Assembly: GCF_016908935.1 (NCBI RefSeq)
Contig: NZ_JAFBEV010000007.1
Span: 1 to 64,000, forward strand
Length of the DNA stretch: 64,000 nt
Origin: Sporolactobacillus spathodeae
GTDB lineage: Bacteria > Bacillota > Bacilli > Bacillales > Sporolactobacillaceae
Reading direction: 5' to 3'
Shown here: piece by piece, positions 27,860 through 36,777 of the stretch
Layout: each line of letters starts with the position of its first letter
Position numbering within the stretch: the stretch's first letter is position 1
Made by a program: the position numbers and the translations under genes
The notes under the pieces: model-generated
What the model was told of the DNA's origin: nothing
The model's database searches: none
The model's input: only the letters and a program-made list of their open reading frames with translations

Positions 27860-28003
27860 GCCTTTTTTCCACCAATTGCGCTTCGGCTGCTCGTTTGCCG
27901 CGGGCGATCCGTGAGCCTCCTCAGACAAATTAGAATCTGTGGGGACTCACTTGGCTCGCTTTTCCCGGAGGAGTCTCGCGCCTTCGCTCCATTTTTCGGA
28001 AAG
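27860..28003 (+). repeat. Dispersed intergenic repeat, copy 3
   Basis: Contains CCTTTTTTCCACCAATTGCG, GCTTCGGCTGCTCG, GCCGCGGGCGATCCGTGAGCC, GACTCACTTGGCTCGCTTTT, and GTCTCGCGCCTTCGCTCC. The 5' hairpin is partly lost. A partial second copy starts right after it. Confidence 0.88.
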
Positions 28004-28013
28004 TTTCTTTTCA

Positions 28014-28074
28014 GAAAAACTTGGCATAGCCAAGTTGTTTCCACCAATTGCGTTCTGGTCGCTCGCTTCGCCAA
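28014..28074 (+). repeat. Dispersed intergenic repeat, partial copy 3b
   Basis: Only the 5' portion is present: the hairpin CTTGGCATAGCCAAG, then ACCAATTGCG and TCGCTCGCTT; it breaks off before the palindromic core. Confidence 0.8.
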
Positions 28075-28172
28075 AAATCAGATTCATTTTTCTCTTATGA
28101 TAAAAAAAGCCTTTCAAACTGCGAAAGACATCTCCAGTTTATTTATTTTTCACTATTTTTCTTAAGATAGGA

Positions 28173-29105
28173 TTAATGAACTGCCGTTCCTGCTTTTCTC
28201 TCGGCGTAGCGTAACAAATGGTAAAGACATTCAATCGTTTTCGGTTGGACACCGATCTTATTTGCAGTCGTAAGTACAAAACCGAGTATCGCTTCCAGTT
28301 CCATTTCCCGGCCATTTTCAAAATCCTGAAGCATTGATGTTTTATGATTCTGGACTTCCTTATCAGGCAAGAGCAAGGAGTCGGTATATGCAGCGCTGAT
28401 GGTAATTCCAGCCGCAGAGGCAACTTGTAAGTATTCATCCTTAACCGATTGAAGAATGTTTTTTAGGTCTGGATCGCTAAGTGCATTGCCAACAATTGTA
28501 CCAGTCAGCGCAGTCAATGGATTGTAGGTAATATTCCAAAGTAATTTTTCCCATTTGATCTGGCGAATAGCTGAAGTAATTGATGCCTCAATGCCCGCTT
28601 GCTGCAAAATGCCCACGATCGTCTTCAGATTTTCTATAGATGCATCCGACTGCCACGGTCCAAGTACGAGCCGTCCTTCGCCCACATGATTGACCCTACC
28701 TGGCGCCTCTCGAATCACCGAGATGAATGCGGAGCCCCCGATAATTTGTTGGGGGCCAAAAACTTCCGCCAATCGCTCTTCATTGCCAATTCCGTTCAAG
28801 AGACAAATGATCTTTGTGTGCTGATCCGATAATTGTTTGAGTTGCGGTAGAACTTCTTCCAACGCGGTTGATTTAATGGCGAGTAAAATCATGTCAAAAG
28901 AAGAAACGCCTTCTAAGTGGCCGCTATCTAGCACCGGAACCGGTAAGGAAAAGTCCCCGCGCACACTTTTTACAACTAACTCATGCGTCCGAAGACGTTC
29001 CAATGTTCGACCCTTTGCAACAAAAGTGACATCACAGTGGCTGCGTGCCAATAAGCCGCCGAAAAAACAACCGATAGCCCCTGCTCCTAATACTGCTATT
29101 CTCAC
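28173..29105 (-). CDS. panE: 2-dehydropantoate 2-reductase
   Basis: The 310-residue NADPH enzyme reduces ketopantoate to pantoate for coenzyme A synthesis. The dinucleotide motif IAVLGAGAIGCFFGG lies at the N-terminus; the conserved Lys-containing KWEKLLWNITYNPLTALT block near residue 175 and a later Asn/Ser/Glu set are typical of ApbA/PanE. The GTG at 29105 follows AAAGGGGTG and puts the Rossmann motif at the very start, as in the family; upstream in-frame ATG would add 19 residues. Paralogues of this family can reduce other 2-oxoacids, so the specific substrate is inferred. Confidence 0.85.
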   Translation of the reverse strand: MRIAVLGAGAIGCFFGGLLARSHCDVTFVAKGRTLERLRTHELVVKSVRGDFSLPVPVLDSGHLEGVSSFDMILLAIKSTALEEVLPQLKQLSDQHTKIICLLNGIGNEERLAEVFGPQQIIGGSAFISVIREAPGRVNHVGEGRLVLGPWQSDASIENLKTIVGILQQAGIEASITSAIRQIKWEKLLWNITYNPLTALTGTIVGNALSDPDLKNILQSVKDEYLQVASAAGITISAAYTDSLLLPDKEVQNHKTSMLQDFENGREMELEAILGFVLTTANKIGVQPKTIECLYHLLRYAERKAGTAVH

Positions 29106-29251
29106 GATCTCACACCCCTTTAAATTTAGAACCGATCCGATTAATTTATACTTTTGTTTCAAACCGATGTTATCTAACCTTACATCTATTTTAACGCAAG
29201 ATGAAGAACTTCGCTTATTAAAAAACTGGAATTAGCGATCTATTGAGAAAG

Positions 29252-29412
29252 ACTTAGCTTCGCCAAGTCCTTTTTTATAGCAATTGCGTTCCGGTTGCTC
29301 GCTTGCCGCGGGCGATCCGCGAGTCTCCTCGGACAAGCTAGTATCTGCGGGGTCTCACTTGGCTCGCTTTTCCCGCAGGCGTCTCGCGCCTTCGCTCCAT
29401 TTTTCGCAAAGG
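29252..29412 (+). repeat. Dispersed intergenic repeat, copy 4
   Basis: Near-complete copy: the hairpin variant CTTAGCTTCGCCAAG, CAATTGCGTTCCGG, GCCGCGGGCGATCCGCGAG, GGGGTCTCACTTGGCTCGC, CCCGCAGGCGTCTCGCGCC and CGCTCCATTTTT are all present. Confidence 0.9.
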
Positions 29413-29455
29413 CCAAAATTTAGCGAAGCATACTTTTTCTACGATTGTAATTTGC

Positions 29456-29580
29456 TCTGTGATGCTCCGATCCACTCTGTTGAGATTACGCCTTACTGGG
29501 TCGATGTTGTGCCTTACTCTGTCGATGTTACACCTTGCTCTGTCAATGGCCCACCCTACTCTGCTGATGCCATGGCTGAG
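29456..29580. repeat. Degenerate 21-bp tandem repeat (about six units)
   Basis: Units begin at about 29456, 29476, 29497, 29518, 29539 and 29560. The consensus is close to TCTGTCGATGTTACACCTTA plus C; the first unit is 20 bp. The array lies 40 bp past repeat copy 4 and upstream of rnhA. No accepted gene covers it. Confidence 0.75.
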
Positions 29581-29839
29581 ATTAGAACTTCACCGCTTGG
29601 CTCTCCTTAGGAAGTCATATTTGTAAAACTTGGTGTAACAGAAGCACTCTTTTGAACAAATGTACCTCGATAGATCGCTCGCTAACCGCTCGCGTGCCGC
29701 GAAATTTAACTCATTTTCGCCAAAAGGATAAAACTCCCTTTTCTTTATAAAAAGACACAGGAATACAAAACTTGTTATACTATGTTCATATTAATCGGAA
29801 TGAACCGGTGTTATCTGCCGGAAAGCGGAGGGTCTGTTA

Positions 29840-30298
29840 ATGGATCAAATCATTATCTATTGCGACGGCGGTTGCCGCGGCAACCAAAGCGATAGCAATG
29901 TCGGCGGCTGGGGCGCTGTCCTCAGCTATCAGGATCACATAAAAGAACTATTCGGCGGTGCAATCAATACAACAAACAATATTATGGAACTAACTGCAGC
30001 CATCCGGGCACTAGAAACCCTGAAAACAAGCAATGTTCCCGTTGATTTCTTTATTGATAGCGCCTACGTAGTCAATGGTATGAATAGCTGGGTTAATGGA
30101 TGGGTAAAAAAAGGCTGGCGTACCGCCTCCGGAGCCCCCGTTAAGAACAAGGAGCTATGGATGCGTCTGCATGATCTGGCCAGCAAGCAACAGTCAATCC
30201 GTTTTAATAAGGTCAAAGGCCACCACGGCGTGGCGCTTAATGAGCGTGCCGACCGTCTTGCCAATCAGGCAATGGATGAAGTCAGCCGAAACGTGTAA
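29840..30298 (+). CDS. rnhA: Ribonuclease HI
   Basis: The 152-residue enzyme cuts the RNA strand of RNA:DNA hybrids. All catalytic residues of bacterial RNase HI are visible: Asp9 in YCDGG, Glu50 in MELTA, Asp73 in IDSAY and Asp138 in ERADRLAN, with the His of GHHG near 128. The basic handle region is present (WVKKGWRT). Length matches E. coli RNase HI. Start ATG follows GCGGAGGGT. It converges on nrdG with a shared terminator. Confidence 0.94.
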   Translation: MDQIIIYCDGGCRGNQSDSNVGGWGAVLSYQDHIKELFGGAINTTNNIMELTAAIRALETLKTSNVPVDFFIDSAYVVNGMNSWVNGWVKKGWRTASGAPVKNKELWMRLHDLASKQQSIRFNKVKGHHGVALNERADRLANQAMDEVSRNV

Positions 30299-30327
30299 CA
30301 GCTGCAAGAAACATTCCTTCGTGTACA

Positions 30328-30366
30328 AAAATCCTGCCCGAGCATTCTTTCGGGCAGGATTTCTTT
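30328..30366. terminator. Bidirectional terminator between rnhA and nrdG
   Basis: AATCCTGCCCG and CGGGCAGGATT arms with a 10-nt loop, T-rich on the plus side and A-rich on the other, so it can serve both convergent genes. Confidence 0.93.
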
Positions 30367-30868
30367 AACTGGCCATCACAATGACCTTGTTTTCATCCAG
30401 CGATTTTTTCACATCAATAATCCTTTGGTTTGAGGAGCCACGGAACTTCAGCTGCAAATTCCTCTTGGTTATGTCGAACGGTCCGTCCACGAGCACGTCA
30501 ATATCGCTCAGCATATCCCGATGTACCGGATCGGCCACTAGTTCTTCGAAAACAAACCCGCTCCAGCACCAGATATCTTTACCCGGGCATTCTACTTTCA
30601 CCCGGTGCACAAGCGGCTTCAGCGTTTGCGGGTGGTCAAATGGTTCGCCGCCGAGCAGCGACAAACCTTGCACCCGAATATCCGGCTGATTCAGATCATC
30701 AATAATCTGCTGCTCAAGTTGTGGGGTATAAGGCGTACCGAACCGCGGGTTCCAGGCAGCCGCATTCCAACAGCCTTTGCAATGAAAATGACAGCCACTT
30801 ACGAACAGCGAATGACGGATCCCTGTTCCATTTAAAAAATCAAAACGTTTATAATCAGCGTAATTCAT
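30365..30868 (-). CDS. nrdG: Anaerobic ribonucleotide reductase activating protein
   Basis: The 167-residue radical-SAM enzyme uses a 4Fe-4S cluster and SAM to install the glycyl radical on NrdD. The cluster motif is CHFHCKGC at residues 26-33, with the family-typical WNAAAW right after and LSLLGGEPF near residue 70 (the SAM-binding GGE). The ATG at 30868 follows GGAGG at ten bases. It lies 62 bp after nrdD and shares its transcript. Confidence 0.95.
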   Translation of the reverse strand: MNYADYKRFDFLNGTGIRHSLFVSGCHFHCKGCWNAAAWNPRFGTPYTPQLEQQIIDDLNQPDIRVQGLSLLGGEPFDHPQTLKPLVHRVKVECPGKDIWCWSGFVFEELVADPVHRDMLSDIDVLVDGPFDITKRNLQLKFRGSSNQRIIDVKKSLDENKVIVMAS

Positions 30869-30930
30869 TGAGAGGATACCTCCAATCTGCAAACCGCTTT
30901 ATCCCTCTTCTTGACGCACTGTTCATGAAA

Positions 30931-32793
30931 TCAACTCTGCTGTTTTTCGCGGCTATTAATTTCTTTCAGCCGTCCTTTAATTGGTTTGCGCTGGATCACC
31001 GAACCGAGGTAGCCGCACAGACGGCGGATGCAGGAAGTCGTCTCTGGATTGTGATTGCCGCAGCTTGGACATTTAAATCCTTCCGCCGTTGCTTCGAATT
31101 CACCTTCATAGCCACATGCATAACATTTATCAATCGGCGTATTCGTGCCGAAATAGCCGATGCGATCATACGCATAATCCCAAACAGCCTCCAGGCCTTC
31201 CGGATTATGAATCAATGATGGAAACTCGCAATAGTGGATAAAACCACCAGCCGTGTACGGTTCATAATCCTTTTCAAAATCTATTTTCTCAAAGGGCGTA
31301 ATCTTCTTGCGCACATCATAATGAAAGCTGTTCGTGTAATAGTCTTTATCCGTAATGTCTTTAATACTGCCGAATTTCTGTTTGTCTAAGCGGCAGAATC
31401 GATCAGTCAAACTTTCTGAAGGGGTCGCGTAGACGCTGAATGCATAGCCAGTCCGCTCACGCCACTGCACCGATACTTCTTTAAAGCGTTTGACAATATC
31501 GAGTGTAAATGCCTTGGCTTCTGGGTTATGTTCCCAATCTGGGCCGTAGAACACTGTCGCTGCCTCATAGAGACCAATATAGCCCATCGAGACAGTTGCC
31601 CGACCATTTTTGAAAATATCCTGGACCCGCTGATCGGCATCGAGCCGTTGGCCGGTCGCCCCATATTGATAGAGAATTGGCGCATTTTTCGCGGTCACTT
31701 CATCGAGTGTATGGATCCGGAACTGCAATGCCCGGCAAACAAGATCAAGTCTTTCCTCGAACAAGGACCAAAATAGCCCTTTGTCGCCGTGTGACTCAAT
31801 GGCAATTCGTGGAATATTGAGTGTGACCACGCCCATATTATTACGACCATCAGCAATATACTCGCCATTTTCCTGATAAGATGGCAGGAACGATCGACAG
31901 CCCATCGGCGCCTTGAAATCGCCTGTCACTTCGACAATTCGATCATAATTCAGAATGTCCGGATACATCCTTTTGGTTGCGCATTCCAAAGCCATCTTCT
32001 TGATATCGTAATTCGGATCCTCAGGATTCAAATTCAAGCCACGTTTGATCGTGAACACGAGTTTTGGAAATACAGCCGTTTTGTGATCGCGTCCGAGTCC
32101 CTGAATACGTACTTTCAGAATGGCCTTCTGAATCTCACGGGCAAACCAGGAATCGCCAAGGCCAAAATTAAGTGTAAAAAATGGTGTCTGACCGTTGCTA
32201 GAGAAAAGGGTATTAATCTCGTATTCCAGCGACTGCATCGAATCATAGATTTCTTGTTTCGTCATCGCATACGCATAGTTTTCCTGTTCTTTTGGATCGG
32301 AAATCCACTGCTTGGCTGTTTTCAAATATTTTTGGAAGCTGATTTTCGCGTAAGGTTCGAGCACTTCGTCTGCTCGATTGAAAGATGTACCCCCATAGAT
32401 ATTCGAAGAAACATTGGCGACAATCTGGGCAACAAGCGCTGTCGCTGTTTTTATCGAACGTGGACTCTCGACGTCGGCATTACCGATCGAGAAGCCGTTC
32501 TCAAACATCCCTTTAAAATCAATCAGCATACAATTGTACATGCTGAAAAACGGCGAGTAGTCGAGATCATGAAAATGGATGATTCCCTGATTGTGCGCGT
32601 CGGCAAATTCTTTCGGAAGAATGTGACGTAGCGCAAAATCTCGCGCCGCGACCCCGGCAAGCAAATCCCGCTGAGTGTTAAATACTTTCTCATCCTTATT
32701 TGCATTTTCATTTGCCACATACTCGTCCATATTAATTAAATCTCGGATCTTATCGTCCAATGTCTTTTCCTTAACAACTGGTTCATTAATCAA
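30931..32793 (-). CDS. nrdD: Anaerobic ribonucleoside-triphosphate reductase, no ATP-cone
   Basis: The 620-residue class III reductase makes dNTPs without oxygen. The glycyl-radical motif RRLCGYLGS is at residues ~590-598 (Gly594) and is preceded by a four-Cys zinc site, CYAC and CPSC, near 560-580. The usual N-terminal ATP-cone (about 90-100 residues) is absent: the ORF opens directly into the catalytic domain, and an in-frame TGA precedes it. The TTG start is weakly supported, with no strong ribosome binding site. Three NrdR-like boxes lie upstream. The lost cone would remove overall allosteric activity control. Confidence 0.92.
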   Translation of the reverse strand: MINEPVVKEKTLDDKIRDLINMDEYVANENANKDEKVFNTQRDLLAGVAARDFALRHILPKEFADAHNQGIIHFHDLDYSPFFSMYNCMLIDFKGMFENGFSIGNADVESPRSIKTATALVAQIVANVSSNIYGGTSFNRADEVLEPYAKISFQKYLKTAKQWISDPKEQENYAYAMTKQEIYDSMQSLEYEINTLFSSNGQTPFFTLNFGLGDSWFAREIQKAILKVRIQGLGRDHKTAVFPKLVFTIKRGLNLNPEDPNYDIKKMALECATKRMYPDILNYDRIVEVTGDFKAPMGCRSFLPSYQENGEYIADGRNNMGVVTLNIPRIAIESHGDKGLFWSLFEERLDLVCRALQFRIHTLDEVTAKNAPILYQYGATGQRLDADQRVQDIFKNGRATVSMGYIGLYEAATVFYGPDWEHNPEAKAFTLDIVKRFKEVSVQWRERTGYAFSVYATPSESLTDRFCRLDKQKFGSIKDITDKDYYTNSFHYDVRKKITPFEKIDFEKDYEPYTAGGFIHYCEFPSLIHNPEGLEAVWDYAYDRIGYFGTNTPIDKCYACGYEGEFEATAEGFKCPSCGNHNPETTSCIRRLCGYLGSVIQRKPIKGRLKEINSREKQQS

Positions 32794-32834
32794 TCCTAAT
32801 CACCGTCCCTATGTTCTATATAGACCATTATAGA

Positions 32835-32912
32835 ACAATATCTTGTGGGTTCAATGATTGCTCAATACAATATATTGATGTTTATTCCTTGAGTAACACA
32901 ATTTATTGATAG
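32835..32912 (-). promoter_or_regulatory. Three NrdR-like boxes upstream of nrdD
   Basis: Three near-palindromes of the ACAA-n4-TTGT type are centred at about 32840.5, 32872.5 and 32903.5: ACAATATCTTGT, ACAATATATTGA and ACAATTTATTGA. Their 32- and 31-bp spacing is three helical turns, as is usual for paired NrdR operator sites. Confidence 0.82.
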
Positions 32913-33021
32913 AATAGGAAAAATCAATTTGTGGAGAATTTGTGACAGTGGAGTACCCTTTGAAAATCCAGAGGTACTAAATCACCGGAGCGTCAAAAAC
33001 GCGTCTTTCATAGAATCGCAT

Positions 33022-33049
33022 CAATCACTTTCGCGGGCGAAAGTGATTG
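33022..33049. terminator. Perfect 13-bp palindrome at the end of the DMT exporter gene
   Basis: CAATCACTTTCGC and GCGAAAGTGATTG flank two G bases and abut the stop codon of the minus-strand gene at 33050. There is no T-run in the minus direction, so termination is uncertain. Confidence 0.55.
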
Positions 33050-34030
33050 TTATTCGCTGGCGTTGCTTTCGGCCGTTCTATTGCGCAAAGGAGAACGACT
33101 TTGCGAAAGGCTACTGTGCAGAATCATGCCGCCAATTACCAACAATAGACCAATCCACGCTGAGTGCGTAGGCAGACTGCCACCGAAGAAAATCAATTCG
33201 CCGAGCAAAGTAAAAACAACTTCCATAGACTGAGTCGCCTCCACGGCAGCAAGCTTGCCGCTGTCCTCTTTAACAAGCTCAGTCGCATAGAAAAACAAAA
33301 CAGTGGCAATCACACCGGAGGAGACAGCAACGATGATCGATTGAATGATCTGGTCGATTGGCGGTGGCCCGGCTGTCACAAGCGCAAATCCGGAAAGTAG
33401 CAGCCAAAAAGGACAACTGGCAAGCGTCATGCCGAGCAGACGCTGAAAAGTATCCCAGCGGCGCCCCGTGTAAGCCATCATCTTCCGATTGCCAAGTGGA
33501 TAAGAAATCGCGGCGATCAAAATAGCGAGCACACTGAAACTAATTGACGTAAGTGGCGCCTGCCCCACCTGACTCAACTGCATCAGCGCGATCCCGATCA
33601 AAATGATAACCGACAATGCAAGTCCGCGAACGGGTATTCTTTCACGCAATACTACAGGCCCATTCTCTGTCTGAATGGTTACCGAAAAGAGAGGGGACAA
33701 TAGCGCGCCGCAAACAATCGTCAACTGCCAAGTTGCTGCAATCAGCCAACCTGGACCATATGCTGCAGCGAAACACAGTGGCGCATAGAAGAGACCAAAA
33801 CCAACCGTACTCCAAATCAACCAGTTCTGCGGATGATGCCGAAGCTCCTGCAAAATCGGTTTTAAATTGCCGCGAAGGCCCACGAGAACAAACAGGAAAG
33901 GAAGCATAAAAAAGTAGCGCAACGAACCGCTCCACATCCAGTTTCCTCCGGAAAGCGCCATCTCACGGTTGGCAATAAAAGTCACCGCAAAGAAAAAGGC
34001 GGATAGTATGCCAAGAAACATCGCACGCAA
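33050..34030 (-). CDS. DMT-superfamily multidrug-type exporter
   Basis: The protein of up to 326 residues has about ten hydrophobic segments in an EamA/EmrE-like duplicated layout, beginning MFLGILSAFFFAVTFIANRE. It resembles the larger multidrug-resistance efflux group of DMT proteins (PF13536-like), a proton-driven exporter of unknown substrate. Start is uncertain: TTG at 34030 fits an AGGA about eleven bases upstream, while ATG at 34021 is the first ATG. It is transcribed alone and shares no operon with the neighbouring phosphatase. Confidence 0.75.
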   Translation of the reverse strand: MRAMFLGILSAFFFAVTFIANREMALSGGNWMWSGSLRYFFMLPFLFVLVGLRGNLKPILQELRHHPQNWLIWSTVGFGLFYAPLCFAAAYGPGWLIAATWQLTIVCGALLSPLFSVTIQTENGPVVLRERIPVRGLALSVIILIGIALMQLSQVGQAPLTSISFSVLAILIAAISYPLGNRKMMAYTGRRWDTFQRLLGMTLASCPFWLLLSGFALVTAGPPPIDQIIQSIIVAVSSGVIATVLFFYATELVKEDSGKLAAVEATQSMEVVFTLLGELIFFGGSLPTHSAWIGLLLVIGGMILHSSLSQSRSPLRNRTAESNASE

Positions 34031-34163
34031 AAGTTCTCACATCCTGACTTGTCTTAAAATTTTTCTATTATTCTGCTGCGTCCTGATTCATAGCCGCGCT
34101 TTGAAATAACGCGAGTCGTATATGGCAAAATCAGCTCCTTCGGAAAACCGGAAAGACCATTAA

Positions 34164-35021
34164 TTAGCCGAAGATTTTCTTAAGATGATGGTAAACGCCA
34201 TTTTCACTGCAACTAAATTCGGTCACTTCATCTGCCTGCGCTTGGATCGCTTCAGGCGCGTTTTTCATAGCCACTGAATGGCCAGCTAGATGGAACATCG
34301 GTAAATCATTTTCGCCATCGCCAAGCACGAGGGCATTTTCCACGTTCAGTTTGAAGTGATCGAGCAAAATACGGATGCCGCTCGCCTTAGAAATGCCCTT
34401 GGTATTGACCTCGACATTATTATGCGAGGAAGAAAAGAAATCAAAAGGAATTGTTTCATTCCGTTCGGCCAATTCCTTTTTCCACGCCTGCATCTGATCA
34501 ACTGATGAACTGTAGAAGTAAATTTTGACAATTTCCTTCCAACTTTCTTCAGGGAGTGAATCTAGCCAAGTCATCGTATGGCGCATGACTTTTTGGCGCG
34601 ACAGCCATTCGTTAATATGCACCCTCTCCGGTTTCTCGCCGCTGATTTGTGCTTCCATATAGGCTTTATCCTTTGCAAAAGCGATTCTGCCGCCGCTGAT
34701 CCGATGCATTTCGTAGAAGAGCTGCTTTTCGCTTGCTCGTTCGATCAGTTGATGGACCAGCGTTGCATCGAGTGCACTCTGAAATATTTTTTCTTTACCG
34801 GCAAAGACAGCCATGCCATTCGCTGTGACCATCCCTTCTACCGGAAAGTGTTCCGGCAGCACTTCCTTTGCCTCGCTTAGACTACGCCCTGTCACGGCAA
34901 AGATACGTTTGCCTCGTTCTTTCAATGTGTTCAGATAGACAGGCAGCTCTTCAGGCACTTGATTGTGCGGCGTCAGCACCGTACCATCGAGGTCAAACAT
35001 GATTGTTTCAATTTCCATCAT
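34164..35021 (-). CDS. Cof-type HAD-superfamily phosphatase
   Basis: The ~285-residue protein is a cytoplasmic sugar-phosphate or flavin-type phosphatase. HAD motif I is FDLDGTVL near residue 10 (nucleophile and acid Asp), motif II is AVTGRS, the conserved Lys lies in the central part, and motif IV is GDGENDLPMF near residue 235. A type IIB cap sits between motifs II and III. The start is most likely ATG at 35021 after GGAG; a GTG at 35030 is also in frame. The substrate cannot be predicted. Confidence 0.85.
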   Translation of the reverse strand: MMEIETIMFDLDGTVLTPHNQVPEELPVYLNTLKERGKRIFAVTGRSLSEAKEVLPEHFPVEGMVTANGMAVFAGKEKIFQSALDATLVHQLIERASEKQLFYEMHRISGGRIAFAKDKAYMEAQISGEKPERVHINEWLSRQKVMRHTMTWLDSLPEESWKEIVKIYFYSSSVDQMQAWKKELAERNETIPFDFFSSSHNNVEVNTKGISKASGIRILLDHFKLNVENALVLGDGENDLPMFHLAGHSVAMKNAPEAIQAQADEVTEFSCSENGVYHHLKKIFG

Positions 35022-35224
35022 AGGAATCACACTCCAGTTATCCGCTTAATAGCTGTACATAAACATGTAGTTTCATTGTACCGTTATCGCTCTTTTTTTT
35101 CTTCTTAGACGATGTATTTATATTAATTATTTACATGAATGAATCGTTACATCAAAAAATGTTTCTTATTTGCTGGGGGATCTCCCCTATCCTCTGAAGT
35201 CTTGGGGCCTGACTGATTCGGTAA

Positions 35225-35335
35225 GATAAACTTGGCGTAGCCAAGTCTTTTTTGAAAAATTGCGCTTCGGCTGCTCGCTGGCTCGCTGTTTCCGCAAGGC
35301 GTCAGAGCGCCTTCGCTCCATTTTTACGCAAAAAG
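35225..35335 (+). repeat. Dispersed intergenic repeat, copy 5 (internal deletion)
   Basis: Starts with GATAAACTTGGCGTAGCCAAG, then ATTGCGCTTCGGCTGCTCGC and jumps directly to GGCTCGCTGTTTCCGCAAGGCG and CCTTCGCTCCATTTTTACGC. The middle of the palindrome has been lost. Confidence 0.85.
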
Positions 35336-35346
35336 CAGCGTGAAAA

Positions 35347-35390
35347 TAAAAAGAACCGGATGTGCACTTGGCACTGTTCGATTCTTTTCT
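35347..35390 (-). terminator. Terminator of the arginine-catabolism-like cassette
   Basis: On the minus strand AAAAGAATCG and CCGGTTCTTTT arms with inner GTGC/GCAC are followed by T residues, about 30 bp past the aminotransferase stop. Confidence 0.78.
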
Positions 35391-35419
35391 GATTACATTA
35401 CTGCGGCATAGTCATCTTT

Positions 35420-36703
35420 TTATCGCTGTTTCAAAGCTTCTTCCAGGCTCGCGTCAAAAATCGCCAATGCCTCGTCGATTTGCTCTTCCGTAACAATAAG
35501 CGGTGGGATGAAGCGGATGACGTTTTTGCTGACGCCGCACGACAAAAGAATCAATCCCTTTTCGAGTGCAATCGAACGCAGGCTTTCCACGAGTTTGGCA
35601 TCTGGTTTGCCGTCTTTCGTGACGAATTCCATCCCGATCATCAGCCCCAACCCACGCACGTCAAGAATTTCCTGATGATTAGCTTTCATTTTCTCAAGTT
35701 TGGCTTTGAAATAGCTACCCATTGTTGCCGCATGATCGGCCAGTCCGTTTTCGAGCAGTTCGAAGACAGCAGTCCCCGCCGCGCAAGCAACCGGATTGCC
35801 ACCAAACGTGCCGCCATGTGTACCTGCAGGCCATTGATCCATCAGAGAACGCTTCGCAACCATCGCGCTCAACGGGAAGCCGTTGGCAATCGCTTTAGCC
35901 AAACTCATGATATCCGGCTTAACATCAAAATGCTCGTAAGCGAAAATCTTGCCTGTGCGCCCGAAACCCGTCTGCACTTCATCAAAAGCGAGCAGGATCC
36001 CGTGCTGATCACAAATCCGGCGAATCGCCTGTAGGAAGCTCTTCGGCGGCACAATATAGCCACCCTCACCTTGAATCGGTTCAAGAATCATGCAAGCGAC
36101 TTGTTCTGGTTCAATCAGATCATGAAATATTTCTTCTAATTGAGCGATGCAACGGGCGGTTTCCTCTTCATCGCTGAGACCCGTGCGCGCTGAATATGGA
36201 TATTCCGCATAATAAACGCTTGGCAGGAGTCCCTCGTAATGGCGCCGGTATTTAGCGTTTGAGGCAGTCAACGTCGTCGTCGCCAGTGTGCGGCCATGAA
36301 AACTTCTTTTAAATGAAATAATGCCTGGACGGCCGGTCACCTGCTTGGCAAGTTTGATTGCCGCCTCATTCGCTTCGGCACCACTATTTGAAAAATAGAT
36401 TTTATAATCGCTGCCGACGTGCCCAAGAATTTTTTCGGCAAGTTCGATATAGGATTGATAATAAACCACATTATGACCGCCGTGAATCAATTTGTCGATT
36501 TGTTCCTTCGCCTTTTGAACAACATATGGATGATTGTGGCCACAATTGACAACCGCAACACCGCTGGCAAAATCAATATACTTTCTACCGTTCTCGTCCC
36601 ACACATAAATACCTTCTCCACGGTCAACACCGATCGCTGTCGCGCGTAATGCCACCGGGGGAAACAATTCGAGCGCGCGCTCATACATACTTTTTTCCGC
36701 CAT
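35420..36703 (-). CDS. Class III aminotransferase, GABA/ornithine type
   Basis: The 427-residue PLP enzyme has the class III signature: FDEVQTGFGRTG near residue 230, the lysine segment SLAKAIANGFPLSA near 255, and GTHGGTFGGNPVA near 280. It resembles GabT-type 4-aminobutyrate aminotransferases; ornithine delta-aminotransferase is the alternative favoured by context. The ATG at 36703 follows GGAGGGACA. It lies 74 bp after a RocB-like gene and a deiminase-fold gene on the same strand, suggesting it handles ornithine released by them. It is distinct from the biosynthetic argD. Confidence 0.85.
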   Translation of the reverse strand: MAEKSMYERALELFPPVALRATAIGVDRGEGIYVWDENGRKYIDFASGVAVVNCGHNHPYVVQKAKEQIDKLIHGGHNVVYYQSYIELAEKILGHVGSDYKIYFSNSGAEANEAAIKLAKQVTGRPGIISFKRSFHGRTLATTTLTASNAKYRRHYEGLLPSVYYAEYPYSARTGLSDEEETARCIAQLEEIFHDLIEPEQVACMILEPIQGEGGYIVPPKSFLQAIRRICDQHGILLAFDEVQTGFGRTGKIFAYEHFDVKPDIMSLAKAIANGFPLSAMVAKRSLMDQWPAGTHGGTFGGNPVACAAGTAVFELLENGLADHAATMGSYFKAKLEKMKANHQEILDVRGLGLMIGMEFVTKDGKPDAKLVESLRSIALEKGLILLSCGVSKNVIRFIPPLIVTEEQIDEALAIFDASLEEALKQR

Positions 36704-36777
36704 GATTCCTGTCCCTCCAATTTCATTCTTCGTTGTATGGTTAATCAACCGAACATGTCGGTTAAACAAACGTTTAA

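Noticed and set aside
29284-29610. 108-codon ORF spanning repeat copy 4 and the 21-bp array
   Set aside because: The reading frame is opened by the repeats; no ribosome binding site at its start and no recognised domain.
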